From positions 1-64,000 of the forward strand of contig WTPW01002188.1 of NCBI GenBank assembly GCA_009809945.1: DNA of 64,000 bases. The letters run 5' to 3'. A program made the position numbers and the translations under genes. The notes under the pieces were generated by a model. The model had not been told where the DNA came from. It did not search any database and saw nothing but the letters and a program-made list of their open reading frames with translations. Of the stretch, positions 11,484 to 22,388 are shown in pieces; position 1 is the stretch's first letter; each line of letters starts with the position of its first letter. Source of the stretch: Gigaspora margarita. Lineage: Eukaryota > Glomeromycota > Glomeromycetes > Diversisporales > Gigasporaceae.

Positions 11484-12570
11484 TATTTCAAAATATTTCG
11501 AAATATTTTGAAATATTTTGAAATCAAAATTATTTCGAAAGATTTCGAAAGAAATTTTGAAATATTTCGAAATGTATTGCGAAATATTGTGAAATAGGGC
11601 AAATAAAAACAATACAACCCCATACCTAATTATCCCCTCTGGGGTCGCAAGAGGTAATATTTTGCATATTATCGCATTATTTCGCAATATTTCGCAAAAT
11701 TTCAAAATTTTTTTAAAAAAAATAATTAAACGATATACATATTCACATAATCACACTTTTGCAAATTTTTGAACGTTTTCACAGGTTTTTGCATTGTGTT
11801 GCAATTTAATATAAAATTTTATATTTTTTATTTATTATTATATATTATATATTTTAAAGTTATTTTAAATTAAATATACATTTTTATTCAATATTACATA
11901 TTTTATTATACATATATTATACAAAAAAAAAAGAAAAAAAACAACGAAAAAAAATGAAACCAAAAAAAAAATAACGAAAACAAAAAAAAACAGTATTTAA
12001 AATACTTTCGCACTTCGTCGCACATAATTCTATAAAAAACTAGCCCTACACGCTTATTTTCGCTCACCCCAGTTAGCTATTATTTCGCTTCTTTGTTTTA
12101 ACTATCGTTTTGCTTCAGCTATTTCTTTTGTTCTTCATTTTGCTCTTTTTTTTAAATACTTCCTAAAAATAGTAGAGAAGTGAAAAAAATAAAAAACAAC
12201 CACTTCTCAAAAGTGTTGGTATTCCCGAAAAAATTTAGTTTGTTCTTGCAAAGTGCCAGAGAAGTTAGAGTTGGTGTTCTTAAAGTTGGTGTCTTGTAAA
12301 GTGCCGAAAAAGTTATTTTCTTGCAAAGTGCCGAAGAAGTCAGGAATATAAAATAAAAATTAAAAAATAAGTAAAAAAATAAAAAAAACAAACGAAAAAA
12401 CAAAATATAAACAATCTGAATAAAAAAATAAATAAAGGAAGCCCTAAATCTCCATTTCCCTAAAAATTCAGAAATTGCCAAAAGCCAGGTTAATGTTCAC
12501 AGAATGGTGAAAAAGTCCGGGTTGGTTTTCTTGCAAAGTACCAGGAAGTAAGAGTTGTATTCTCGCAAAG

Positions 12571-12896
12571 TGCCGGAATAAAATAAATTAATAAAAAAAA
12601 ATATAAAAAAAAAAACAAAAACAAAAAGTGTCAAACGAAAAAATAAATGTAGCGTAACCTTGCGAAAACTTGCGAAAACTTGCGCCTAACTAAATCATTT
12701 CTCTAAAGTCGCGTTCTTGGAAATTTCGAAATTGCTAGAGAAATTAGTTGTTTGTTCTTGTAGCGTGTCGAAATTCTGAGTTGGCTTGCAAAGTCAATTT
12801 GGTGTTTTTGCAATGTGCCGAAAAGTTTTTGGTTTTCTTGCAAAGGGTTTGTAAAGTGTGAAAAAAATTAAAAAATAAATAAATAAAAAAAAAAAA
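12571..12896 (+). repeat. Second copy of the 326-bp identical block
   Basis: It matches 10509-10834 exactly, including A-run lengths of 9 and 11 and the doubled CTTGCGAAAA motif. Confidence 0.8.
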
Positions 12897-13473
12897 AGAA
12901 AAACAAAATAAAACAAAAAAACAAAATGAAACTAAAAAAATGTAAAACAAAGCGAAAGAAAAAAAAACAATGTAAAACTGTATAGAAGATCTAATTTATA
13001 AACAAAAATCTAATCTGATCTTGTAATACAGAATTTGTAGATTAATTTCGATACATCATACAACATTTTGAAGTATTTCAAAAATAGTCCAATGCGTCCT
13101 GGGCATGACCCAGATTACAGATCTACTGATCCGCCTATCCAGCCAGTTTTAAAATATTTCGAATTATTTCGATTACAAAATATTTTGAAAAATATTTCGA
13201 ATCTACTTTCGAAATATTTCGAAACTATTTTCAAAATATTTCAAACCTGAAATCTTTCGAAATATACTTCGAAATATTTCGAAATATATTGCGATATGCG
13301 AAATCTTTCGAAAGATTTTGCAGTAATGCAAGATCTTTCGAAAGATTTCGGTATATAAATTTGCTGAGGTTATTGATGATAGTCATGCTTTGTTGGATGT
13401 AAATACTATAGCAGCATTAATGTGCCAAAGAGATTGTTTAGATACGGCCAAAAAGTTCAGCTGGAAGCTATAA

Positions 13474-14040
13474 ATTTCAAGAATATAGAGGATTATGCTT
13501 ATTTTTTTTTGATCTTAATGAAGTTTTTTTTTGATTTTTTTTAATTTTATATTATTCTGCAAAATTAATAAAATCAATTTACGGTGTTAAGCAAACTTTT
13601 ATTGGTATATAATTGTTGCATCATAATTGTGCATATAGGAATATTATATGATTACATTTATTGTACTAATTTTATTTCATAATTAATATATAATAACTAT
13701 ATCGGGCATAGAATGAAAAATTATAATTGTATAAATATAGCTTATTAAATAATAAAGCAGGAGGATAGCTAAAAAAATAATGAGTAGATAATTAGAATGC
13801 ATGTAATTTTAATAGTGAGACAGCCCTTAATGTCCAACTATCATTAAACCTAAAACCCTTCATAAAACAATCATCCCGTATAACTTATGTTGTGCCTGAA
13901 GCTAAACTGTACATGTTCAATTACCGCTCTTTCAATTTTGAGTACAACTAGTAATTGGACCCATTCAAAAAAATGCCACCTGGGTCACCTGATGAGTGGA
14001 CTCTTCGGTCATCCAGATAGAACCTGAGTGAGTTAAAAAA
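13474..14040. other. 3' flank of the hAT transposase, non-coding
   Basis: AT-rich sequence between the hAT stop codon and the terminal MITE cluster. No open frame or clear inverted repeat was found. Confidence 0.5.
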
Positions 14041-14230
14041 ATAATGATACAGACATTCATTTCCGCATAATTTATTGAGCAGATCAATAAATTATGCAGA
14101 CATGAATGTCCATATCAATAATTAGAGATATGCAGATCAATTTGATCTGATTAATAATACGGACATTCATATCCGCATAATTTATTGATCTAATCAATAA
14201 ATTATACAAATATGAATAATTGTATCATCA
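14041..14230. mobile_element. MITE with internal ACATTCAT palindromes
   Basis: The ends ATAATGATAC / GTATCATCAT are inverted. Two copies of a smaller hairpin (GACATTCATxTCCGCATAA ... TTATGCAGACATGAATGTC) lie inside at 14051-14112 and 14162-14213. Confidence 0.6.
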
Positions 14231-14482
14231 TATAGGGTGGGTCAATAGAAAAGTGACAAATCAATTTTAGTAAAATTTTTTTAATTTTTAAATTAAAATA
14301 TCTTGACAACTATTTAATCAAATTTGCCAAAAATTTTTTTATTTTAATCTTGAAATTATATAGAATTAAAATAAAAAAAAATTTTAAATTTATTAAGATA
14401 GTTGTTAAGATATTTAAGCTTAAAGTCAAGAAAACTTTACTTAGAAAAAATTTGTCCCTTTTCTATTGACTTATCTTTATAT
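14230..14482. mobile_element. GTCAATAGAAAAG MITE, copy 1
   Basis: The ends GGGTCAATAGAAAAGTGACA and TGTCCCTTTTCTATTGACTT are inverted, and the interior is A/T-rich and partly self-complementary. An element with related ends lies at 42027-42234. Confidence 0.65.
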
Positions 14483-14948
14483 AATGTTTTAACATTAAAT
14501 TTGGATTAAATTCAAATTTAAATTTTTCAAATTCAGAACCAGTTTTTTTTTTATCTTTATTTTAGTAAGTGCTTTTAAATATGTTCAAATTAAATGTTTT
14601 AGTCTACTAAGTACATCACTATTTAATTTATTAGAAAATATACATAGTACAAACTGTAATTGAAAGCCTGATAACAGATTTTCCCTTAGTGGCACTCATG
14701 AATAAAGCCCGTGGGTAGTTCAAAGAATAACTGCAACTTAGTGGACCGGGTAAAATAATGAAATTTGAGCCCAAGAGTAGGGCAGAATCTGAAAAATTAG
14801 GCCTTTATATATATAGGTAGAGCTAAGATGCACTGATATTTGGCCCAACCTGGCCCATGCGAAGGCCTAGTCCTAATCATATTCAACAAGTTCTTTAGAG
14901 TTATTATATAGAAAAATACTAGTTTTTTTCTAACAATTTTTAATAGTA

Positions 14949-15122
14949 CAGTCAGACCTCTCTAAATGCAACCCCTCTAAATGCAACACCTCTTTAAATA
15001 AAATCTTAAACTCTGGTCCAAATATATTTCTAACCTTTATAAATGCAATTTTTCTTATTGTTTTCTAAATGCAAGCTGTTAAAAGTTTGGTCCAATGACT
15101 TGCATTTAGAGAGGTCTGATTG
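14949..15122. mobile_element. TA-flanked MITE, pogo/mariner type
   Basis: The 21-bp termini begin CAGTCAGACCTCTCTAAATG. The reverse complement of the right end begins CAATCAGACCTCTCTAAATG. TA lies on both sides (14947-14948, 15123-15124). Additional CCTCTCTAAATGCAA copies sit just inside the left end. A pogo-like transposase relic begins only ~120 bp away. Confidence 0.75.
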
Positions 15123-15239
15123 TATTTGGTGATACTATAAACCATGCTTCAGCTATATTAATTATTGCATTATAAATATTGTACAGGACTATTTTATTTA
15201 CTATTCTGTTTTGCTTACTATCATATGCACTAATTTGGT

Positions 15240-16380
15240 TTTGATCAAAAAGACTTTTATAGTAGCATTTAAATGAATTGATAATTCCTGCATTGCAAAA
15301 TTGAAGAATTGAGATTGTATTTGCTAGAAGAAATTCTACTCACAAACAGTCTAGTTTTGTCTTTATATCATTAAGAACAATATGCACTGGTGCATTATTG
15401 ATTAAAAGTATGATTCTTTGATTGTTTAATTTTATTTGGGCATTAAGCTTAAGAAGAAGTTTATTAAAGATATTAACTTGCATTCAAGCTTTTTTGTTTC
15501 AGTAATAGTAAATAGAAAAATCAGTACAGTTAATATTTCATAAGAGACATGGCATTTTATTAGTATGAATAAAGACAAGTTTTATTTTTTAGTTCTATTT
15601 GCATTTGTAGCATATAAAATTAATATATGCTACTTTTCTTTTTTGTACTCTGCTAATAGGACCCCGAAATATATATAGATAGGTCAGGTTAATTATAGGG
15701 TTACTAAAAAAGAAAAGATCAGCAGAAAAAACTTCAAAAATAAGCAAAAAAATTACTATAAATAGAAAAGATCTGCATAAAAAACCTCAAAAATAAGCAA
15801 ACTCATACCTGACCTATCTATGTATATTTCGGGGTCCTCTGCTAATCATGAACAAGCCAAAGTATATAAAGGTTTCATTTTCCAATAAAGTTCAATCTTA
15901 TCAATATTTCAAATATTATCAAAGTCATAGAATCAAAGTAATTCTTGTAAAGCAAGCCAGTTATTTTTTATTTGCTCTATAGAAGGTGCACTTGCAGATT
16001 CACTTTTTTTTTTAAATTGGCAAAGCCCATAATATTTTTTGAAACTAGTAAACCAACCATCAAATTGGTAAAAATCATTAATAAAAAAATAATTTGCAAA
16101 AAACTGTCTTGGTTTTAAGAATATAATCATTGATATTCTAACCACTATTAAGCACATTATCTACCCAAAGACCAAGGGTTTCTTCAAGCTTTGGCCATTT
16201 TGGTTTGCAAAATTTTTTTACTTTGCCTTCTTCTTCAGTTGTAATGCTAACCAATAGTCTTTTTCCTTTAAAATATCTGTAATTATAGACTTTTCAATTT
16301 GATAATTTTTTGCAAGATCTATATTTTAATATTTGGATTTATTTTCTTCACTTGACAAATTTCATGTTTTTGTACTATGG
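15240..16380 (-). pseudogene. pogo/Tigger-like transposase, dead
   Basis: Minus-strand pieces follow the order of a CENP-B/Tigger transposase. A helix-turn-helix part (SIITDILKEKDYWLALQ) lies near 16280. A second DNA-binding part (KPKWPKLEETLGLWVDN) is near 16190, and the segment GWFTSFKKYYGLCQFKKKSE lies at 16050-15990. A catalytic start (NIDKIELYWKMKP) is near 15890, then ILLINNAPVHIVLND near 15400 and CNAGIINSFKCYYKSLFD near 15290. The first catalytic Asp is present. The second, expected in a DNAPxH box, is Asn (codon 15397-15399). Many stops and frame changes, plus a MITE at 15658-15838, break the gene. When active, such enzymes move DNA by DDE cut-and-paste with TA target duplication. 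Confidence 0.75.
15658..15838. mobile_element. AGGACCCC MITE with perfect 8-bp target duplication
   Basis: It is 181 bp long. The 32-bp ends start AGGACCCCGAAATATA and differ at one position. Both flanks are CTGCTAAT (15650-15657 and 15839-15846). It is inserted in the pogo-like pseudogene. It shares the terminal octamer with the 1576-bp element at 60407-61982. Confidence 0.9.
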
Positions 16381-16750
16381 AAAGAATTACTTATTGTTTG
16401 GTTGATATAATGCCAGGTGAATTACAAATAGCTTGTAATTTCTAGCTTTTATACAAAATACAACAAATAATTTCTAATAATCCAATTCACGAATTTATGA
16501 ACTTATACAGATAATATTGTTATCTTCAAATTGCATTCATATACCATTCTAAATTATACACCTGCGCATTATTTTATGCTATATAATTAAGTGGGGTCTG
16601 TTAATTAAAACATGGTTATGGCATTTATTGCAAAAATGAATTAACAATACTATGAAATAAAGCATGCTTTTGATTATATAATTTAGTATTTAAAGCATCG
16701 ATTTATATAATAAAATTTTTGTTAATAACTATTTTTTTAAATGCCATATG

Positions 16751-17025
16751 CAGTATTGTCACGGGACAGCTTTGGACAATGACTTGGACAATTTTTGGAC
16801 AATTAAATAAAGTAAAATAAATTACTTAAAATTTTATTAAAATAATCTATTTTAATTTTAACTGGAATATGTTTAGCACCTAAAAAAATATATAGTTATA
16901 TATTTTTCAGATAGATTTATTAATTATTAAAGCCTGAACAAGCTTTGGACAATCTTGGACAGTTAGACAATTTTGGATATAGACATGTCAAAAAAGGCTG
17001 TGAACAGCCAAAATGTACAATACTG
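16751..17025. mobile_element. CAGTATTGT MITE, copy 2
   Basis: It is 275 bp long with ends CAGTATTGT / ACAATACTG and a perfect 8-bp duplication GCCATATG on both sides (16743-16750, 17026-17033). Non-autonomous hAT is the best fit. It is homologous to 2909-3189. Confidence 0.88.
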
Positions 17026-17033
17026 GCCATATG

Positions 17034-17301
17034 TAAATAGAAGTGATCTAAAAATAGATTTTAGAAATTAGCTTGTTGATCCTTGCTGTATAGGCATAGC
17101 AAAGAGCTTATATGATTGGCTAATTTACATAGATCAAACAGGTTCTATCAATAATAAATTATCATTGTTGTTGTTATACTAAATTTCAAATATAATTTTC
17201 TCAAAATAGAAAAAAAGCTATAAGCCATGTTTTAATTGATAGGCCCCAAGTATAGATAATGCAACATGCAAAGCCATAGTTTTTTTTTGTTTAGTATGTC
17301 A
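17034..17301. other. AT-rich spacer
   Basis: Nothing assignable between the MITE and the next palindrome. Confidence 0.4.
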
Positions 17302-17433
17302 GAGTACATAGAGTGTAATTCAGATTTGCATAATAGAAGTATATTCCTGCATTGCTATAATTGGAAATTTTCTTTAAATTTGCAATGCAGGAATATGCTC
17401 TTATTATACAAACCAGAATTACACTCTATACTC
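17302..17433. mobile_element. 132-bp palindromic element
   Basis: GAGTACATAGAGTGTAATTC and GAATTACACTCTATACTC pair. Inner GTATATTCCTGCATTGC / GCAATGCAGGAATATGC arms pair as well. A 88-codon open frame reads through it but is only the hairpin read twice. Confidence 0.65.
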
Positions 17434-17980
17434 CACCAATATACTAAACAAAATAGGGCAGTTATTAAAAATCAAAAAAAACAACTACTATACAAGCCAA
17501 ACAACTTATACCATATATTAAAAATAGAGTGAGCACATATCTTTATTTTTTTTTATTTAAAACAGAAAAAAAAAAGCAGAATTATCAAGACTAATTTTGT
17601 CTTAACTATAAATGGGTAATCCAAATTTTTAAAAAAAGATTACAATAATAGCATTTGATTATTTTTTAGATTTTTTTTCAATTGTTTAATAAAGAAAAAT
17701 CTAAAAAGATAATTAAGGTATCAAGAAGCTTAACTTTGCGAATCATAAAAAATAAGTTTTATTATTACTAAACTAATCTGTTTTTGATCTTTTTTCACTA
17801 CTCATTATTTTAAATTACAATATTTAAGTTTCTTGATTTACATATTTTTAGAAATTTTTACCTTACTGATACCATATATAACTGCTTGTAGTATTATCAG
17901 CAAAAAAAAATATATGTAAACCTTCACAAGTTTTTATACATATAAACTTACATAATACTATGATTAGTATAGAATATTAC

Positions 17981-19001
17981 CAGTCACACAATATGTCACA
18001 TAAAAATTTTTTTATATATAAAATTATAAAAAAAAACATATAAAATTACTATAAACTTTGAAGCCAAGATTCTTTTCAACCTACATAATAATTTAAAATT
18101 AAATTTTGCGATTATATAGAGCAAAAGAAGGGGAATAAACTTACCTTTTCTGCCAAGTTACAGTTCTGCCATTTTTGTACAAATCGAAAATGTAAATTCG
18201 CCAAAAACAAATAATTGCCAATTTTAAGATGATTAATGTATGTAAAAACATGCCCCGAACAACTTTACTTAGGCGATGAAAGTAGGTTACCTTGTAAGAA
18301 AAATGGGTTATCTATGTACTAAAGTTAAAATTTTTGGGGTTTCAATATAAAACCCCTTTTTTGTCAAGATAACCTGCTTTGGGCCTCTAAGTAAACTTGT
18401 TCAGCAGGTAATTCTACTCATATCGAGGTTAAAACACACTTTCTCAGACCTTTTACTAAGTGAAAAATAGGGTTAAAGTTAGAAAAAAAAATTTTTTCTA
18501 AAAAATTTTTTAGAAAAAAATTTTTTTTTCTAACTTTAACCCCATTTTTCACTTAGTAAAAGGTCTGAGAAAGGCGTTTTGACCTCAATACGAGTAGAAT
18601 TACCTGTTAAACAAGTTTACTTAGAGTCCCAAAGCAGGTTATCTTGACAAAAAAGGGGGTTTTATATTGAAAACCCAAAAATTTTAACTTTAGTACATAG
18701 ATAACCCATTTTTCTTACAAGGTAACCTACTTTCATCGCCTAAGTAAAGTTGTTCGGGGCATGTTTTTACATACATTTATCATCTTAAAATTGGCAATTA
18801 TTTGTTTTTGGCGAATTACATTTTCGATTTGTGCAAAAATGGCAGAACTGTAACTTGGCAGGAAAGGTAAGTTTATTCCCTTTCTTTTGCTCTATATAAT
18901 CGCAAAATTTAATTTTAAATTATTATGTAGGTTGAAAAGAATCTTGGCTTCAAAGTTTAACAAAAAACTGGTCCAAAAAAGTGTGACAAAACGTGTGACT
19001 G
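17981..19001. mobile_element. 1.0-kb foldback (near-perfect palindrome), copy 1
   Basis: The ends CAGTCACAC / GTGTGACTG are flanked by TTAC on both sides (17977-17980, 19002-19005). The two ~480-bp arms pair with few mismatches around a centre at about 18500 (AAAAAATTTTTTCTAAAAAA). Arm blocks: TTTGCGATTATATAGAGC, GGCGATGAAAGTAGGTTACC, and CTCTAAGTAAACTTGTTCAG. It is non-coding. The same arm order recurs at 56861-57893. Confidence 0.85.
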
Positions 19002-19081
19002 TTACATAGAGGTAATAATTACATAAGTTTATGCTATAGTAACTATGGAGTATTATGCAGGTGTAATAATTACAAACATTT

Positions 19082-19612
19082 GGGGGCATCCATAAATAAC
19101 ATTATGTACCCCTATATAGTAGCTCTTGACCCCCCCTCTACTATATAAAAAAATTTTTAAAAATCCGTATATTTATATATATAATTTTACAAAAACTTGA
19201 ATATATTATGACCCAGTGATCCAATCTGGATGATTTTGGTACCATTCGATTCGTCTCTATGAGACGAATCCAATAGTGCCAAAATCATTTCATTTGGATT
19301 ACTGGATCACGTTTTATTAACGAAATACTATTGATTTTATAGTAATTTTATAAGAAAACATAATAACCAATAGTAATTCGTTAATAAAACGTGATCCAGN
19401 NNTCCAAATNAAATNAAATTGGTACCATTCGAATCCTCTCCTCGAGACGATTCGAATGGTACCAAAATTATCCAATTTGGACTACTGGATCAAGTTTTAG
19501 ACAAATTTTTAGAAAAAAATTACATTATGTTGGAGGGGACCCCCCCACATATTGCAAAATCGTTATATTTTGGAGGACCCCCCTCAAGCATAATGTAATT
19601 TATGGATACCCC
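19082..19612. mobile_element. 530-bp foldback with GGGGCATCCATAAAT ends
   Basis: The ends GGGGGCATCCATAAATAACA and TGTAATTTATGGATACCCC are inverted. Inside are nested pairs: GTGATCCA with TGGATCAC, GGTACCATTCGAxTC with its complement, and GACCCCCCC with GGGGGGxC. Three scattered N clusters (19400-19425) lie near the centre. Confidence 0.7.
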
Positions 19613-20637
19613 TTTATGGTATAGTGAATTCAAAATATAGCAAAATATTACAAATATTGAAAACTGGTAAAAACTGGCATAAATCAATGAGATATTACAA
19701 TCAATTAATAATTATATTCACATTATCATATTTTTGCAAATTTTTAAACATTTTACAGATTTTTGCAAGTTTTTGCAAGGTTTCGCAATTTATTATAAAA
19801 TTTATATAATTTTTTTATACATTATATTTTAAATTTTTAATTATATTATATATTTTTATTATATATTATAATATATTTTTTACAAAAAAGTAATAAAAAA
19901 AATGATAAAAAAAATAAATACCAAAAAAACGAAACTAAAAAAATATCAAAAAAAATAATAATATTTTAAATACTTTCGCACTTTGTCGCATTTAATTCTA
20001 TAAAAATACTAGCCTAACTCACTTATTTTTCTCATTCTGCAGTTAGCTATTATTTCCTTTTTTTTATATTCGCTTATATTTGCTACTTCTTGCAAAGTGC
20101 TGGAGAAGTTAGAGTTGGTATTTTTGTAAAGTGCTGAAAGTCAGGTTGTTTTCTTGCAAAGTTTCAAAGAAAGTTGGGAATAAATAAAATAAAATTAAAA
20201 AAATAAGTAAAAAAAAAACAAACAAAAAACAAAACTGTAAGCAAATTAAAAAAAAATAAACAAAGCCCCAAATTTCTATTTCACAAAGTAAAAGTTTGTG
20301 TTTTTGCAATTCAGAAATCATTGAAATCACAGTTTTTGCAAAGTGCCAAAATAAATAAAAAAAATAAAAATTAAAGAAATAAGTAAAAAGAAAACAACAA
20401 AAAAAATGGAAATGTAAGCAAACTGAATAAAAAAATAAAACCCCAAATCACCATTTCTCTGAAGTAGAGTTCAATAACAGAAATTGCTGAAATCAAGTTG
20501 TATATATTCTTGCAAAGTTCTGGAAAAGCCTGGGTTTGCTTGCAAAGTATCGAAAAAGCCTAAATTATTTTTCTTACAAAGTGCCGAAATAAAATAAATT
20601 AATAAAAAAAATAAAAAATAACAAAAACAAAAACAAA

Positions 20638-21068
20638 ACATATCGGCAGATTTTTGGAATTTATTATTAAAAATTCCAAAAATATTTAATAGTGAATAAC
20701 TTTTGATCCACTGGTCAGTTTTTAATGAAACAATTACCAAAATGTTCGTCTCGATGAGACAATCCTAATGGACCCAAAATCATTAAAATTCAATCACAGG
20801 AACCCGATATCAATAGAGATTTGTTTCACTTTGGGTGTTTTAGGATTGATTAAACCAATCCTAAAATACCCGAAGTAAAACAAATCATTAACGATATTGG
20901 GATCCTGTGATTGTTTTTTTGATGATTTTGGATCTATTAGAATTGTCTCATCGAGACGAACAAGTTGGTAGTTGTTTCATCGAAAAGGGACCAGTGGATC
21001 CAAAAACTATCCGCTGTTAAATATTTTTGGAATTTTTAATAGTAAATTCCAAAAATTCGCCGATATGA
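20638..21068. mobile_element. 430-bp foldback inserted in copy B
   Basis: The outer arms CATATCGGC(A)GATTTTTGGAA pair with TTCCAAAAATTCGCCGATATG (read in two parts). Inner arms ACTTTTGATCCACTGGTC and TTCGTCTCGATGAGACAAT pair with their complements. The centre is at about 20850 in TTTAGGATTGATTAAACCAATCCTAAA, a perfect small palindrome. Confidence 0.8.
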
Positions 21069-21732
21069 AGAACAAAAAACATCAAATGAAAAAATAAATA
21101 AAGCACTAACTGAACCTTTATTTCTTTAAAGAGGCGTTCTCTGAAATTTAGAAATTGTTGGTGAAATCAGTGTGTTCTTGCAAAGTATCAGAAGCCTGAG
21201 TTGGCTTGCGCAAAGTATCGAAAAGTCATTAGATTTTTGCAAAGTGCCAAAAAATTAGGGTTGGTATTTTTTGTAAAAATAAAATAAAAATATTAAAAAA
21301 TAATGAATAAAAGAAAAAAATGACAAAACATAATAAAACTAAATGAAACCAAACCAAAAAAAAACAAAATGAGAACAAAAAAACAATGTAAAATTAATAG
21401 AAGATCTAAATTTTAAACAAAAAAAATAAACAAAGATCTAATCTGATCTTGTACTATGATCATCAAAACATTTTGAAAATATTAATCAAACACGCCCTTG
21501 GTATGATCCAGACTACAAATCTACTGATCTAGCTTGGTTGTACTATGATCATCAAAACATTTTAAAACATTTTGAAAATATTAGTCAAATGGCTCTTGAT
21601 GTAATCCAGGCTACAGATCTACTAATCTAGCTTGGTTTCCCAGTTCTAAAATATTTCGAAAGTATTTAAAATATTTCAAAAATATTAGATTTAAAATATT
21701 TTGAGGTTTTTTGAAATATTTTGCAACGTTTT

Positions 21733-21985
21733 CTTATACACTATAAGAAAATTGTAAATTTATGTAAAATTTTTACATAAATTTACAATTTTCTTATGCA
21801 CCATAAGAAAATTGTAAATTTATGTAAAATTTTTATATAAATTTACGATTTTCTTATGCACTATAAGAAAATTGTAAATTTACATAAAAATTTTACATAT
21901 ATTTACGATTTTCTTATGTACTATAAGTCTTACGTAGTTTTATACTAAATCTTACATAAGTTTACAATTTTCTTATGTATCGTAA
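21733..21985. repeat. Tandem array of ~68-bp palindromic units
   Basis: About four units of CACTATAAGAAAATTGTAAA followed by TTTATGTAAAATTTTTACATA and the complement. Each unit is self-complementary. It lies in the subterminal zone of copy B, where copies A and C carry TTTCGAAATA units instead. Confidence 0.75.
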
Positions 21986-22226
21986 AAACTTGCGCAAGAT
22001 TACGCATATATAAATTTGCTGATGATCTTCAAAAACTAATTTGTTTCTTTGAATAAAACTTGGAGTTAATTTACTACTTTTAATATGATATATCACCCAA
22101 ATATATTATTTGGCTCTTTACATAGTACTCATCAATTTTAAAAATAGAGTTCTTTAATAAAACCCCAGTTAATAGATCTAAAACTTTAGAGCATTGGTAT
22201 AATAATTATATGCCAACTAGGAATAT

Positions 22227-22355
22227 AAACCAAACTATTTGGAACATCCCAAATTATGTGATAACTAGTATCACAGTAGGTATTTACCATGCTATTACTA
22301 TTGCTAAAACTGTAATACTATTTATTATGCAGTTTGGGACATCCCAAAAAGTTTG
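22227..22355. mobile_element. 129-bp TIR element
   Basis: AACCAAACTATTTGGAACAT and ATGTCCCAAACTGC-type ends pair (right side TTTGGGACATCCCAAAAAGTTTGGTT, read as two segments). Non-coding. Confidence 0.6.
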
Positions 22356-22388
22356 GTTTGTATTGCTAATATAACATAATTTTTGATA

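Larger units (their letters stand above)
9376..13366. mobile_element. 4-kb non-coding TIR element, copy A
   Basis: The ends are CAGTGAATTATATATAC and, at the right end reverse-complemented, CAGCAAATTTATATAC. Just inside lie clusters of TACGTAA/ATTACGG and, further in, tandem TTTCGAAATA palindromic units (11484-11580, 13140-13345). The middle is a series of diverged ~200-bp units built on 'TTCTTGCAAAGTGCCGAAAAAGTC' (shown in part) plus A-rich tracts and CTCCATTTCTCTAAAG. There is no coding capacity. It interrupts the hAT dimerisation domain. Related copies lie at about 19622-22021 (B) and 29101-32726 (C). Confidence 0.75.
3756..13473 (+). pseudogene. hAT-family transposase, interrupted pseudogene
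   Basis: Plus-strand coding pieces read in order. A Ser/Thr-rich N-terminus lies at 3756-3945. A BED-type zinc finger (CDYC, then H and H/C ligands) is at about 4297-4380. A core containing SLTCDVWTSLQQLGYLLVTA lies at 4585-4770. DNATSNNVAIY and FAHILNLVVKNGLKKI lie at 5166-5335, and VKAIHIAPRQHQIF at 8200-8260. A C-terminal part with NPTLNSTL-, ILDP- and YEYAV-like segments runs over 8690-9340. The hallmark SAMTQDFLAIPATSITS lies at 9330-9376 and the tail ALMCQRDCLD at 13415-13445, ending in TAA. Several frameshifts and stops (such as TAG at 3906 and TAA at 4468) break the frame. Known hAT transposases cut and paste DNA using an RNase H-like DDE core; this copy cannot encode one. The frame resumes correctly across the 9376-13366 insertion, which proves the insertion came later. 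Confidence 0.8.
2876..14869. mobile_element. hAT transposon, expanded by nested insertions
   Basis: The left end at 2876 reads TAGGCCTCCGCATGGACC. The reverse complement of the right end at 14869 reads TAGGCCTTCGCATGGGCC. The flanking octamers are GTTCTAAT (2868-2875) and GTCCTAAT (14870-14877), a 7/8 match, as expected for the 8-bp target duplication of hAT elements. Inside lies a plus-strand hAT transposase pseudogene (BED finger, catalytic core, dimerisation end). About two thirds of the length is later insertions: MITEs, a tyrosine-recombinase element and a 4-kb TIR element. Confidence 0.8.
19622..22021. mobile_element. 4-kb family TIR element, copy B (5'-truncated)
   Basis: It ends with TACGCATATATAAATTTGCTG like copies A and C (21 bases in all, shown to the last 20 shared). 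It contains the same TTTCGCACTTxGTCGCAT, GCAAAGTGCCGAA and CTCCATTTCTCTxAAGTAGAG blocks. The left inverted end is missing; the element begins where the 19082-19612 foldback stops. A 430-bp palindrome is inserted at 20638-21068. Confidence 0.65.

Noticed and set aside
10682..11705. Long minus-strand open frames across 10682-11705
   Set aside because: They run through 649 N; the real sequence on either side is A/T low-complexity repeat.
17266..17532. 88-codon open frame at 17266-17532
   Set aside because: It is a palindromic element read through both arms; no protein motif.
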